From: Halorientalis persicus
GTDB lineage: Archaea > Halobacteriota > Halobacteria > Halobacteriales > Haloarculaceae
DNA length: 64,000 bases
NCBI RefSeq assembly: GCF_900110215.1
Contig: NZ_FOCX01000014.1
Coordinates: forward strand, 31,030 to 95,029
Direction of reading: 5' to 3'
Below, piece by piece: positions 1-8,836 of this stretch. The position numbers and the translations under genes are program-made. The notes under the pieces were generated by a model. The model was not told the origin of the DNA. It ran no database searches and was given only the letters and a program-made list of their open reading frames with translations. Every line of letters begins with the position of its first letter. Within the stretch, counting starts at the first letter, position 1.

Positions 1-1035
1 CAGCGCTCGCCGGTCGACAGCCGGAGCGACGTGGACCTCACGACCAACCTGACGCCGGGCATCGAACTGGAGACGCCGCTGGTCTCGGCGGCGATGGACA
101 CGGTGACGGAGGCCGAGCTGGCAATCACACTCGGCGAGGCCGGCGGGATCGGGACGATCCATCGCTTCCTGACCGTCGACGAGCAGGCCAGCGAGGTCGC
201 GACGGTCGCCGACGCCGGCCAGCCGGTCGCGGCCGCCGTGGGCATCGACGAGGACCACGTCGCCCGGGCCGAAGCCCTCGTCACCGCCGGCGTCGACGCC
301 GTCGTCGTCGACGTGGCCCACGGCCACATGGAACGCACCCTCGACGCCGTCGCCGACATCCGAGACGCGTTCCCCGACCTCGAACTCGTCGCGGGCAACG
401 TCGCCACGCCCGCAGGTGTCGAGGACCTCTACGCCGCCGGCGCGGACTGCGTGAAAGTCGGCATCGGCCCGGGCTCGCACTGCACGACCCGGAAAGTCGC
501 GGGCGCGGGCGTGCCCCAGCTGACGGCGGTCGACGACTGCGCCGAGGCCGCCGCAGACCTGGACGTGACCATCTGTGCCGACGGCGGCATCCGGACCTCA
601 GGGGACGCCGTGAAGGCGCTGATGGCTGGCGCGGACACGGTCATGCTGGGCAGTCTCTTCGCCGGGACGGCCGAGGCACCGGGCGATACCGTCGAGGTCG
701 ACGGCGTCCGGTACAAGCGCTCCCGGGGGATGGCGACGACCGCTGCCGCCGAGGACCGCTCTGACAAGGACGAGAACGTAACTCAAGACGAGGGCGTCGA
801 GGGGCTGACTCCCTACAAGGGACCGGTCGCCGACGTGGCCGAGGAGTTCTGCGCCGGTATCAAGTCCGGACTCTCCTACTGCGGCGGGCACACCGTCCCC
901 GACGCCCGCGAGAAAGCCGAGTTCATCCGGGTCGCGGCCAGTGCCCGCGAGCGCGAGGGTGCCCACACCGACCAGGAGTGGGAGACTGTCAGCGTCGACA
1001 GCACGAAACACGCGCAGGTCGAGGGCGACGACTGA
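1..1035 (+). CDS. guaB2: IMP dehydrogenase/GMP reductase family protein without CBS domains (5' truncated)
   Basis: The gene is open from base 1, so the true start lies upstream; only about the first 10-30 residues of the usual fold look missing. The TIM-barrel motifs are present: the SAAMDTVTE strand near the start, a catalytic loop GPGSHCTTR with the active cysteine at visible residue 161, [11 protein letters not shown] phosphate-binding loop, and GADTVMLGS. No CBS pair interrupts the barrel, as in the short haloarchaeal paralogues. The C-terminal PYKGPVADV...FIRV segment and the tail after it look more like IMPDH (oxidising IMP to XMP with NAD) than GMP reductase, but the active-site flap is atypical, so the reaction direction is an inference. 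The stop codon is 14 nt before the operator of the next module. Confidence 0.85.
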   Translation, partial: QRSPVDSRSDVDLTTNLTPGIELETPLVSAAMDTVTEAELAITLGEAGGIGTIHRFLTVDEQASEVATVADAGQPVAAAVGIDEDHVARAEALVTAGVDAVVVDVAHGHMERTLDAVADIRDAFPDLELVAGNVATPAGVEDLYAAGADCVKVGIGPGSHCTTRKVAGAGVPQLTAVDDCAEAAADLDVTICADGGIRTSGDAVKALMAGADTVMLGSLFAGTAEAPGDTVEVDGVRYKRSRGMATTAAAEDRSDKDENVTQDEGVEGLTPYKGPVADVAEEFCAGIKSGLSYCGGHTVPDAREKAEFIRVAASAREREGAHTDQEWETVSVDSTKHAQVEGDD

Positions 1036-1049
1036 GTCGGCGGAACAGT

Positions 1050-1075
1050 TTTGCGTACAAACACCCATACGCAAA
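1050..1075. promoter_or_regulatory. Palindromic operator candidate of the vapB-vapC module
   Basis: Perfect 8-bp inverted repeat TTTGCGTA-N10-TACGCAAA (1050-1057 and 1068-1075), ending 2 nt before the vapB ATG at 1078. The arms are offset by 18 bp, about two helical turns, as expected for a dimeric ribbon-helix-helix or AbrB-like autorepressor. The operator role is an inference from position and symmetry. Confidence 0.6.
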
Positions 1076-1077
1076 CC

Positions 1078-1305
1078 ATGAGCAAGAACATCTCCATCTC
1101 CGACGACGTGTACCGGAAACTGAAGCGGGAGAAAGGGGATCGGAGTTTCAGCGAGGTCATCGAAGATCGACTCGAGGCCGGCGGAAAGCTCGCGGACGTG
1201 ACTGGCCAGGGGATCTTCGAGGAAGGCACACACGAGGATGTCAAAGACGATATCGGTCGGCTGAGCGGAGGGACGCTGGAGCGCCTGGACGATGAAACTC
1301 GTTGA
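1078..1305 (+). CDS. vapB: VapB-type antitoxin
   Basis: Small 75-residue protein beginning MSKNISISDDVYRKLKREK, with SFSEVIEDRL next. This is the N-terminal DNA-binding pattern of the haloarchaeal VapB antitoxins (DUF217/UPF0330 group), followed by a charged C-terminal tail that would wrap the toxin. An in-frame TTG lies at 1051, but that codon is inside the palindrome and the ATG at 1078 matches the family N terminus. Its end overlaps the toxin start by 14 nt, so the two are translationally coupled. Expected role: repress its own operon and neutralise the PIN RNase. Confidence 0.85.
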   Translation: MSKNISISDDVYRKLKREKGDRSFSEVIEDRLEAGGKLADVTGQGIFEEGTHEDVKDDIGRLSGGTLERLDDETR

Positions 1306-1705
1306 TACGTCCACAGTCGTCGACATCGACCGCGGGAGCGTCGACCGGAAGGTCGAGAAACTCGACGACGAAGGCCGTCACGCGATCAGCGCTGTCACAC
1401 TGACCGAACTCCGGTTGGGCGTGAACAAGCAGTACGAAACGGGCACAGAGACACACCGAGAGGCCATCGAGGACCTCGAGCGACTGTGTTCCCGGTTCGA
1501 GGTACTCCCGGCGAACAGACCCGTAGCTGTCGCGGCGGCCGACATAATCGCGGACCTGCAAACGCGTGGTGAGCCGTTAAACGACCTCCACGACGTCTAC
1601 ATCGCCGCGACTGGACGGACGGAACAACTCCCGGTTTTGACTGCGAACGTCGATCACTTCGAGCGCATCGACGACGTGCAGGTCGTCGACTGGACGGAAT
1701 ACTGA
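1292..1705 (+). CDS. vapC: PIN-domain ribonuclease toxin VapC
   Basis: 137-residue PIN-domain protein. The acidic metal-binding residues are in order: Asp5 in MKLVDTS, Glu39 in TLTELRLG, Asp98/Asp101 in NDLHDVYIAAT, and Asp121 in TANVDHF. VapC toxins cleave RNA, often tRNA or rRNA, using Mg2+ bound by this quartet; the target here is unknown. It starts inside the antitoxin gene, a standard toxin-antitoxin arrangement. All catalytic acids are intact, so the toxin is probably functional. Confidence 0.9.
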   Translation: MKLVDTSTVVDIDRGSVDRKVEKLDDEGRHAISAVTLTELRLGVNKQYETGTETHREAIEDLERLCSRFEVLPANRPVAVAAADIIADLQTRGEPLNDLHDVYIAATGRTEQLPVLTANVDHFERIDDVQVVDWTEY

Positions 1706-1722
1706 GAGAAGCAGATCGAAGA

Positions 1723-2667
1723 TTACTCCGCGCCCGTGAACCGGTCGGCCAGGTCCCGCACGCCCTCCCGCAGGGACCACTCGGGCTCGAACCCGGTCTC
1801 GCCCAGGCGATCGAAGTTGACGTGATACGACGGCCCGGGATGTTCGTCTTCGAGGTAGGTCACGTCGACGGGGCCGACCTCGTCCCGGACCAGATCGGCG
1901 ATCTCGCTGATCCGGAAGTTCCCGTCGTTGGTGCCGACGTTGTACACGTCGTGGCCCCACTCGTCGGGATTGCAGGCAGCGTGTTTGTACGCCGCGGCGG
2001 CGTCCTCGACGTGGATGAACGGTCGCCAGTTCGACCCGTCGCCGTAGACCGTCAGGGAGCGACCGGTCAGCGCGCGGAAGACGAAGTGGTTGACGACGAG
2101 GTTGAAGCGCACGCCGGGCGAGTAGCCGAAGTTCGTACTCATCCGCAGGGCGGTGCCGTCCATGTCGTGGTCCTCGCAGTAGTCCGCGAGGAGGGACTCG
2201 GCCTCGTACTTGGCCTCGGCGTAGGGGTTGATCGGGTCGGGGTCGACCGACTCGTCGATGTCCCGGCTCATCGCCCGGCCGTAGATGTTACACGAGGACG
2301 CCGAGACGACGTTCTCGACGCCGAGTTTCCCCGCCGCCTTCAGGACGTTCTCGGTGCCGTCGTAGTTGACCGCCATCGTCTCGTCGCGGCGGTCGTGGGT
2401 GCTGGCCGCGCCGGTGATCGCCGCGAGGTGGATCACGGTGTCCACCTCCCGCATGGCGTTCTCCACGTCGCCGTACTCGCGCACGTCGCCCCGGCGGAAG
2501 TCGACGCCGTCGTCGGGGTCGGTCGCGAGCGTCCCCAGGAGCGCGCGGGGCGAGCCGCTGGAGAGCGAATCGAGGACGACCACGCGATCGACGGCGTCGT
2601 CGGCCCGGAGCATCGGAATCAGCGCGCTGCCGATATAGCCACAGCCGCCGGTGACCAGCACGTCCAC
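1723..2667 (-). CDS. NAD-dependent sugar-nucleotide epimerase/dehydratase (extended SDR)
   Basis: 314-residue extended short-chain dehydrogenase. The Rossmann motif GGCGYIG is at residues 7-13, DV at 61-62 ends the adenine pocket, SASSCNIYG supplies the catalytic Ser region at 122-130, and Tyr149-xxx-Lys153 is the catalytic pair. The family (GalE/RmlB-like) modifies UDP- or dTDP-sugars; the substrate cannot be told from sequence. It lies 3 nt downstream of the sulfoquinovose-synthase-like gene on the same strand, so both probably form one operon for a surface-glycan or glycolipid sugar. Confidence 0.85.
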   Translation of the reverse strand: MDVLVTGGCGYIGSALIPMLRADDAVDRVVVLDSLSSGSPRALLGTLATDPDDGVDFRRGDVREYGDVENAMREVDTVIHLAAITGAASTHDRRDETMAVNYDGTENVLKAAGKLGVENVVSASSCNIYGRAMSRDIDESVDPDPINPYAEAKYEAESLLADYCEDHDMDGTALRMSTNFGYSPGVRFNLVVNHFVFRALTGRSLTVYGDGSNWRPFIHVEDAAAAYKHAACNPDEWGHDVYNVGTNDGNFRISEIADLVRDEVGPVDVTYLEDEHPGPSYHVNFDRLGETGFEPEWSLREGVRDLADRFTGAE

Positions 2668-2670
2668 GGC

Positions 2671-3849
2671 TCAGTCCTCCGACTCTTCCAGCACGCCGGG
2701 GAGGAACCGGTCCTCGTGGGCCTCGATGGTCTCGGTGTAGCGGGTCAGCGTCTCGAAGATGTCCCGGACGCCGCCCTCGAAGTCCTGGGCCTGCTCGCCG
2801 ATGACCTCCATGTATCGGTCGTTCTCGATCTCCATCTTGTGGGTCTCGTCCTCGTCGCGCGGGTTCTCGAAGTGCTCGACGGCCACGTCGAGGTCGAACT
2901 CGTCGCCCACGTCGGCGATGGTCTCGGCGATCTCGACGATGCTGATGGCCCGCGTGACCTGGTTGTACACGGTCAGGTCGTCGGGACGCTCGTCGGGATC
3001 CACGAGCGCGATGCGGGCGAGTCCCTCGACGGCGTCTTCGAGGCTGATGAACGGTTTGCGCTGTTCGCCCTTCCCGTAGACCGTCACGGGGTAGCCGGCC
3101 ACGGCCTGCGCGGCGAAGCGGTGCCCGACGGTCCCGAAGTAGTAGTCGAAGTCGAAGCGCGTTTTGAGGGCATCGTCGGCGCGGGTCTCGTCGGTCTCGG
3201 TGCCGTAGACGATGGCCGTCCGCACGTCCGAGATCGGAATCGAGAACTGGCTCTGGGCCAGCCGGAGGTTGGCGGCGTCGTGGCTCTTGGTGAGGTGATA
3301 CCAGCTCCCCGCCTCCGCCGGGAAGGGGACCTCGTCGCGCTCGCCCTGGTTCTCCATGACCGCGCCACCCTCCGGGATGGGGAACTCCGGCGCGCCGTAG
3401 ACGCCCGTCGTCGTGGTCTCGATGAAGTGGGTGTCCGTGAGGTCGTGTTCCTCCAGCCCCCAGACGAGGTTCCGGGTGGCCTGCATATTGTTGTGCTGGG
3501 TGTAGTTGGCCCGCTCGCCGTTGATCTGTGAATAGGGAGCGGAGGGCTGGGCCGCGGTGTGGACGATCACGTCAGGTTCGTGGACGGTGAGTAGCTCGTC
3601 GACGAAGTCCTTCTCGACCAGATCGCCCTGGACGAACGAGAGGTTGTGCACGTCGTGGGCCTCGCGGGCCGCGGCGAGGCGCTCGTCCATCCAGCCGATG
3701 GGGACGGCGCTTGTCGAGCCGACCTCTTCGACCCACTCTCGCCGCTCGAAACTGTCCACGGCCAGCACTCGATCGTCGGTTCTGGTCGCGATCCGGAGCG
3801 CGGTGGGCCACCCGAGGTAGCCGTCACCGCCTGTAACGAGTATCGTCAT
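2671..3849 (-). CDS. sqdB: UDP-sulfoquinovose synthase-like SDR (SqdB/Agl3 family)
   Basis: 392 residues. Motif by motif it follows plant SQD1 and bacterial SqdB: GGDGYLGW at 7-14, QPSAPYSQI near 101, NYTQHNN near 115, TTTTGVYGAP at 145-154 with the catalytic Thr, and Tyr184-xxx-Lys188 in GSWYHLTKSHD. The VYGTETDET, YGKGEQ and VYNQ segments also match. The family makes UDP-6-sulfoquinovose from UDP-glucose and sulfite; the Sulfolobus homologue Agl3 feeds N-glycan synthesis. In haloarchaea the product would suit sulfated glycolipids or S-layer glycans, though no sulfoquinovosyltransferase is visible here. A palindrome sits immediately upstream. Confidence 0.8.
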   Translation of the reverse strand: MTILVTGGDGYLGWPTALRIATRTDDRVLAVDSFERREWVEEVGSTSAVPIGWMDERLAAAREAHDVHNLSFVQGDLVEKDFVDELLTVHEPDVIVHTAAQPSAPYSQINGERANYTQHNNMQATRNLVWGLEEHDLTDTHFIETTTTGVYGAPEFPIPEGGAVMENQGERDEVPFPAEAGSWYHLTKSHDAANLRLAQSQFSIPISDVRTAIVYGTETDETRADDALKTRFDFDYYFGTVGHRFAAQAVAGYPVTVYGKGEQRKPFISLEDAVEGLARIALVDPDERPDDLTVYNQVTRAISIVEIAETIADVGDEFDLDVAVEHFENPRDEDETHKMEIENDRYMEVIGEQAQDFEGGVRDIFETLTRYTETIEAHEDRFLPGVLEESED

Positions 3850-3851
3850 TA

Positions 3852-3872
3852 GTTACTCAGTTCGTGAGTAAC
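3852..3872. promoter_or_regulatory. Palindromic operator candidate upstream of the sqdB-like operon
   Basis: Perfect inverted repeat GTTACTCA-N5-TGAGTAAC, 2 nt upstream of the minus-strand ATG. A TATA-like stretch (plus-strand CTAAATAG, 3882-3889) predicts transcription starting near 3860, inside the palindrome. A repressor bound here would block initiation; alternatively the RNA could form a start-codon-proximal hairpin. No regulator gene is adjacent. Confidence 0.5.
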
Positions 3873-3998
3873 CATGTGCGGCTAAATAGTTTGTGATCTG
3901 TCACGGCTGGAGAGGGTCGGGACGGCCGACACAGGGGCGTCGGTCCGCGAACCTGTCGAAACCACTATACCGCCGGCTTGCGACGCGAGTGACAACTG

Positions 3999-5120
3999 AT
4001 GGAGTTGATCGACGAGAAAGGACGGTTGTTCGGTCGCGTCAACGTGGTCGACGCGCTCGTCGTACTGGTCGTGCTGGCGGTGGTCGCCGCAGGTGTCGCG
4101 CTGGTGACCGGCGGTGGCAGCGGTCCCGCAGGGCCGAGCGGCGACGGTGACGGTCCCGATTCGGAGATCCGGTACGCAACGGTCGCGTTCGGCGCGCAGC
4201 CGTCCTGGTTCGCGTCGGCGATACAGGCCGGTGACAACGTGACACTCGCCGGGTCGACGGCGTCGGTGAACGTCACCGACGTGTACCTGACGAGTGCGGA
4301 CGATGGACAGGTGGGCGTCTTCGCCCGGATCTCATATCCGGCAGGGACGGCCGTCGGTGATAGCCCGATCCGAGCCGGGCGAGCCGTCACCGTCGTCGGC
4401 GACGGATACCAGCGGAAATCGACGGTCCGCTCGGTCGGAGATACCAGCCCGATGCTTCGAACCGCAACGACGCCGGCCGTCGTCACGACGACCGTCGAAT
4501 CGTCGACTGCCGCGGCGATCCAGACAGGGGATCAATTCGCCGTCGGGAACCACACGCTCGCGACGGTCGAGTCCCTCGCGTCGGTGCCGACGAACCGGAG
4601 CGACGAACGGCGACTCCGGATCGGGCTCGACCTCGAAACGCTGTCCGTCGGTGGCGAACCGCAGTTCGCCGACCGGACGCTCCGGGTCGGAACCGCCGTC
4701 CCACTCCGGACCAGTGGCGTCGACGGCTTCTCTGGGACCGTCACCGGTGTCGGCTCGCTCGACCCGGCTGGCGACGCCACGAACGTCACGATGACCGTCG
4801 CGTGGGAGAACGTCCGGCCCGACGTGGCCGACGCCATCGCGACGGAGATGGCCGAGAGCCACCGCGGCGCGACTGCACGCGTCACCGCCCTCGCCTCGAA
4901 CCCGGCGACGGTCGTCCGGGCCAACGAGGCCGGCGAACTGCTCGTCCGGGAACACCCCCGCAACCGCGACGTGACACTGACCGTCGACGCGACCGCCAGA
5001 CAGCGCGGCTCGGAACTCCAGTTCCACGGCCGGTCGCTCTCGGAAGGCCGGACGGTCACACTCGAATTCGAGAGCGTCACGCTCCGTGGAACCGTCCTCG
5101 ACTTCGAGACGAATGGGTGA
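3999..5120 (+). CDS. DUF4330-type membrane-anchored extracellular protein
   Basis: 373 residues. The N terminus ELIDEKGRLFGRVNVVDA followed by a single hydrophobic helix (about 22-40, VVLVVLAVVAAGVALV) is typical of DUF4330 proteins. The rest is a predicted extracytoplasmic domain rich in Thr, Val and Asp with repeated beta-strand-like segments, likely a cell-surface protein of unknown function. The ATG at 3999 is preceded by a weak TATA-like CTATACC about 33 nt upstream. The stop overlaps the start of the next gene by 8 nt, indicating coupled expression. Confidence 0.75.
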   Translation: MELIDEKGRLFGRVNVVDALVVLVVLAVVAAGVALVTGGGSGPAGPSGDGDGPDSEIRYATVAFGAQPSWFASAIQAGDNVTLAGSTASVNVTDVYLTSADDGQVGVFARISYPAGTAVGDSPIRAGRAVTVVGDGYQRKSTVRSVGDTSPMLRTATTPAVVTTTVESSTAAAIQTGDQFAVGNHTLATVESLASVPTNRSDERRLRIGLDLETLSVGGEPQFADRTLRVGTAVPLRTSGVDGFSGTVTGVGSLDPAGDATNVTMTVAWENVRPDVADAIATEMAESHRGATARVTALASNPATVVRANEAGELLVREHPRNRDVTLTVDATARQRGSELQFHGRSLSEGRTVTLEFESVTLRGTVLDFETNG

Positions 5121-5739
5121 CCAGTCGATCCGTGATGGGTCCGTCGTCGCGCACCTCTACAGCACCGTCAGCGACTGGGCCAGAGACTCCCGGATCGCCC
5201 AGTCCCTCGATGCGCTCTCGGGCCGACTGTCGGTCGCGGCTACCGAGTCCAGAATCACCAGCACCGCAGCCACCGTCGGCGACTGGATCCGCGCCTCGTG
5301 GTGTTACCGCTGGCTGACCGCCGAACCCGACCCCGACGTGATCGTCATCGACCTCCGGGAGACCTACACAGTGGCCCCGATCATCCGCGTGCTGGACCGT
5401 GTCGTCGACCCGCTTGCCGATGCGTGGGACGGGTCGGCGGTCGAAGCGACGCTGTCGGGGATCGCGGACGCACCGGTCCGTGCCCTGGGGATCGTCGCGG
5501 TCGTCGCGGTGCTGATCGAGACGGCGCTCTCGCTGGCGCTCGGTGATCTCACGCAGTCCGGGCTCCTCGTTCGGGCGGTCGTGTTCGGGTTCGCCGCACT
5601 GGCGATTCAGGTCCCGCTGTCGGCCTCGGAACTCACCGAGACCCGCACCGGCCGACACCTCCGGGCGGTTCTGGAACCACCGGAGCCACGCGACGACGAC
5701 GGCGACCACAGAAACAGCGACGACGGCGACCGCGACTGA
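5113..5739 (+). CDS. Haloarchaeal conserved membrane protein, function unknown
   Basis: 208 residues starting MGDQSIRDGS at the ATG that overlaps the preceding stop; an alternative upstream in-frame start at 5086 would lie deep inside the previous gene. The N-terminal half is soluble, with the segment PDVIVIDLRETYTVAPIIRVLDRVVDPL; it is followed by two hydrophobic helices (about 118-135 and 145-165) and an acidic, Arg-containing C terminus. I do not recognise a characterised family. Coupling to the DUF4330-like gene suggests the two work at the same membrane site. It ends exactly where the convergent glmS gene ends. Confidence 0.7.
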   Translation: MGDQSIRDGSVVAHLYSTVSDWARDSRIAQSLDALSGRLSVAATESRITSTAATVGDWIRASWCYRWLTAEPDPDVIVIDLRETYTVAPIIRVLDRVVDPLADAWDGSAVEATLSGIADAPVRALGIVAVVAVLIETALSLALGDLTQSGLLVRAVVFGFAALAIQVPLSASELTETRTGRHLRAVLEPPEPRDDDGDHRNSDDGDRD

Positions 5740-7530
5740 TTACTCGACGGTGACGCTTTTCGCCAGGTTCCGCGGCTTGTCGATGGACCGGCCGAGCATA
5801 TCGGCGGTGTGGTAGGCCACCAGTTGCAACTGGACGTTCGCGACCACAGCGGCCACGCGGCGGTGCGTGTCGGGCACTTCCAGGACGTGGTCGGCGTATC
5901 GCTCCACGTCGCTCGCGCCGTCGGTGACCGCCACGACCGGCGCGTCGCGGGCCTCGACTTCCTTGACGTTGCCCACGGTCTTGGTGGCCTGCTCGTCGTC
6001 GCCGGTGACGATCGCGAACACGGGCGTGTCCTGGGTCACCAGCGCCAGCGGTCCGTGTTTGAGCTCGCCGGCGGCGAAGCCCTCCGCGTGTTTGTAGGTG
6101 ATCTCCTTCATCTTCAGCGCGCCCTCCAGCGCGACGGGGTAGTGCAGGCCACGGCCGATGAAGAAGTACGACTCGGCGTCGCGGTAGGCCTCGGCGATCT
6201 TCCGTGCTGTGGAGGTGTCGAGGATCTCCTGAACCGCGCCGGGTAGGTCGCGCAGGCCACTGATGACCTCGCGGGCGTCGCCGACGCTCGTGATCGCCAG
6301 CGCCAGCAGGTTCAGCGCCGCGATCTGGCTGGAGAAGGTCTTGGTCGCGGCGACGCCGATCTCCGGTCCGGCCCGGATGTACATCGCGTGATCGCACTCC
6401 CGGGCGGCCGTCGACCCGACCGTGTTGGTCACCGCGAGCGTCCGCGCGCCGCGCTTGCGGGCCTCCCGAAGCGCACTCAAGGTATCGGCGGTCTCCCCGC
6501 TCTGGGTGACGCCGATTACCAGCGCATCACCGATGGGCGGCGGGCTGGTGGCGTACTCGCTGGCGAGGAAGGCCTGGGCTGGGATGCCGGCCTGCTGGAA
6601 CAGCTGGGCGGCGTAGACGGCCGCGTGGTAGCTCGTCCCACAGGCGACGAGGTGGATCCCACGTGGGGAGAGGTCGCCGAGATCGGCCAGGTCGACCTGT
6701 CCGGCGAGTTCGTCCACCCGACCCCGCAGGCACTGCCGGAGCGCGCGGGGCTGTTCGTGGATCTCCTTGAGCATGAAGTGGTCGTAGCCGCTCTTGCCGG
6801 TCTCCTCGGGGTCCCAGTCGACCGTGTCGACGGTCTTCTCGACTGGCTCGCCGTCCAGCGTGGTCACCCGGTAGCCGTCGGCGTCGACGACTGCGAACTC
6901 GCCGTCGGCCAGGTAGATCACCCGGTCGGTGTGGTCACGGAAGGCGGGCACGTCGCTGGCGAGGTAATATGCTTCGTCATCAATGCCCAACACCAGCGGC
7001 GAGTCGTTGCGCGCCGCGAAGATGCGGTCGACGCCCGACATGACGACCGAGACGGCGTAACTCCCCTCCAGTCGCGCGATGGCCTCACGGACCGCCTCCT
7101 CGGGGTCAGCGCCGTCGGCGAGGGCGTCCTCGATCAGGTGCGGGACGACTTCGGTGTCGGTGTCGCTGCGGAACTCGTGGCCGGCCGTCGAGAGTTCGTC
7201 CCGGAGTGCCTGGTAGTTCTCGATGATCCCGTTGTGGACGACCGCGACCTCGCGGTTGCAGTCCAGATGCGGGTGGGCGTTCTCGTCGGTCGGCGGTCCG
7301 TGGGTGCTCCAGCGGGTGTGGCCGATCCCGACCGAGCCCGAGGGACTGCGCTCTTCCAGCGCTGCCCGGAGGTCGTCGATCTCGCCCGCGGTCTTGCACA
7401 CGTCGAGGTCAGAACCGGCGAGCGCGACGCCCGCAGAGTCGTAGCCCCGATATTCGAGTTTCGAGAGCCCGTGGACGAGCACGTCGAGGGTCTCGCCGTC
7501 GCGGCCGGCACAGCCGATGATCCCGCACAT
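5740..7530 (-). CDS. glmS: Glutamine--fructose-6-phosphate aminotransferase (isomerizing)
   Basis: 596 residues. The start MCGIIGCAGRDG places the nucleophilic Cys directly after the initiator Met, fixing the start at 7530 although the frame is open much further upstream. The glutaminase domain (about 1-230) contains YRGYDSAGVA, HTRWSTHG and HPHLDCNREVAVVHNG; two SIS domains follow with ACGTSYHA, GVTQSGETADT and GRGLHYPVALEGALKMKE. The C terminus KSVTVE matches the family. It makes glucosamine-6-phosphate for UDP-GlcNAc and overlaps glmU by 1 nt, so the two form one operon for hexosamine synthesis. Confidence 0.97.
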   Translation of the reverse strand: MCGIIGCAGRDGETLDVLVHGLSKLEYRGYDSAGVALAGSDLDVCKTAGEIDDLRAALEERSPSGSVGIGHTRWSTHGPPTDENAHPHLDCNREVAVVHNGIIENYQALRDELSTAGHEFRSDTDTEVVPHLIEDALADGADPEEAVREAIARLEGSYAVSVVMSGVDRIFAARNDSPLVLGIDDEAYYLASDVPAFRDHTDRVIYLADGEFAVVDADGYRVTTLDGEPVEKTVDTVDWDPEETGKSGYDHFMLKEIHEQPRALRQCLRGRVDELAGQVDLADLGDLSPRGIHLVACGTSYHAAVYAAQLFQQAGIPAQAFLASEYATSPPPIGDALVIGVTQSGETADTLSALREARKRGARTLAVTNTVGSTAARECDHAMYIRAGPEIGVAATKTFSSQIAALNLLALAITSVGDAREVISGLRDLPGAVQEILDTSTARKIAEAYRDAESYFFIGRGLHYPVALEGALKMKEITYKHAEGFAAGELKHGPLALVTQDTPVFAIVTGDDEQATKTVGNVKEVEARDAPVVAVTDGASDVERYADHVLEVPDTHRRVAAVVANVQLQLVAYHTADMLGRSIDKPRNLAKSVTVE

Positions 7531-8723
7531 CAGCGCATCACCTCCGCGCCGTCGGGGATCTGCCCGCGGACGTGGGCTCCGGTGTGGAGGTGTGCCGACG
7601 GGCCCACGAGCGTCCCGGGGTCGACGCTCACGTCGCCCTCGGCGGTGACCCGATCCGCCAGTACCGCACCGAGTCGCTGGTCCTCGAAGACCTCGTTGCC
7701 GACGCGCACGTCCGCCTGCCCGCCGGGGACGACCGAGCCGGCCCCAACGTCCACGTCCTGGCCGGTCACGGTATCGATCAGAACGCTCCCAGCATCGACA
7801 CGCGCGTCGGCGTCTAATACTGTGCGCTCGACGGTCACGTTCGCGCCGACGGTGACGTTGTACCCCAGCGCGGCGTCGGGGCCCACGACCGCGCCGGGTC
7901 CGATTTCGGAGTCCGGGCCGACGACCACGGGCGACCGCAGCGTCGCGTCGTCGTGGACGCGAGCGTCGTCGTGGACCCAGACGCCCTCCTCGCGCTGGGA
8001 CACGTCGACTTTGCCCCGCGCCAGCACCGTCCGGGCGACGGTCAACAGGTCCCAGGGGTAGGTCGCGTCGACCCACATCCCCTCACAGCGAATCCCGCGG
8101 ACCTGCTCGCGGTCGGCGAGGCGCGCGATGGTGTCGGTCAGGGCGAGTTCGCCCGCGGATCGGGGCGTGTCGGCGATCTCGTCGAAAATCCCCGCGTCGA
8201 AGGCGTAGATGCCGGCGTTGATCAGCCGGTACTCCCCGGTCGTGGGTTTCTCGATTATCTCGGTGAGGGCGTCGTTTTCGAGGACGACCGCACCGTACTG
8301 GCCGGCGTCGGGATGTTCCATCACTGCGAGGGCGGCCCTGGGACCGTGGCGCTCGAACCCCTCGGCGACGGCCTCGACCATCGAGGACTCGATGAGTCGG
8401 TCGCCGTTGACGACCAGCGGCGGGCCGTCGACGGCCGCGCGGGCCTGCAGGAGGGCGTGGCCGCTCCCCAGCTGTTTGTGCTGGCGGACGTACTGGACGG
8501 GCACGTCCCGGTAGCTCGGGCCGAAGTGGTCCTGCACCCGGTCGTGTTTGTAGCCGACGACACAGACGAGTTCGTCCATACCGGCGTCGACCAGGGCGTC
8601 GAACACGTGTTCGAGGATCGGGCGGTTGGCGGCGGGCAACATCGGTTTCGGGCGGTTGCGCGTCAGCGGACGCAACCGAGTCCCTTCACCGGCAGCGAGG
8701 ACGACCGCCGTGCTGACGCTCAT
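7530..8723 (-). CDS. glmU: Bifunctional sugar-1-phosphate nucleotidyltransferase/acetyltransferase (GlmU type)
   Basis: 397 residues. The N-terminal nucleotidyltransferase domain starts VVLAAGEGTRLRPLT and keeps RPKPMLP, GSGHALL and VNGD-type loops. After about residue 240 the protein becomes a left-handed beta-helix of hexapeptide repeats (DDARVHDDATLRSPVV..., VGPDAALG). The domain order equals archaeal bifunctional GlcN-1-P acetyltransferase/uridyltransferases that make UDP-GlcNAc. Overlap with glmS supports this substrate over a plain glucose-1-P thymidylyltransferase. GlmM is not in the window. Confidence 0.9.
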   Translation of the reverse strand: MSVSTAVVLAAGEGTRLRPLTRNRPKPMLPAANRPILEHVFDALVDAGMDELVCVVGYKHDRVQDHFGPSYRDVPVQYVRQHKQLGSGHALLQARAAVDGPPLVVNGDRLIESSMVEAVAEGFERHGPRAALAVMEHPDAGQYGAVVLENDALTEIIEKPTTGEYRLINAGIYAFDAGIFDEIADTPRSAGELALTDTIARLADREQVRGIRCEGMWVDATYPWDLLTVARTVLARGKVDVSQREEGVWVHDDARVHDDATLRSPVVVGPDSEIGPGAVVGPDAALGYNVTVGANVTVERTVLDADARVDAGSVLIDTVTGQDVDVGAGSVVPGGQADVRVGNEVFEDQRLGAVLADRVTAEGDVSVDPGTLVGPSAHLHTGAHVRGQIPDGAEVMR

Positions 8724-8836
8724 ACCAAATGGTTGCCGGCGGCCCGTTTCAACCTTCCGGCTGGCGACCCCAATTTTCCCGATTTTCGGGCCGTTAGTCG
8801 CCGTATTACGGTAATATCACCGAGAGTAGCGATCGA

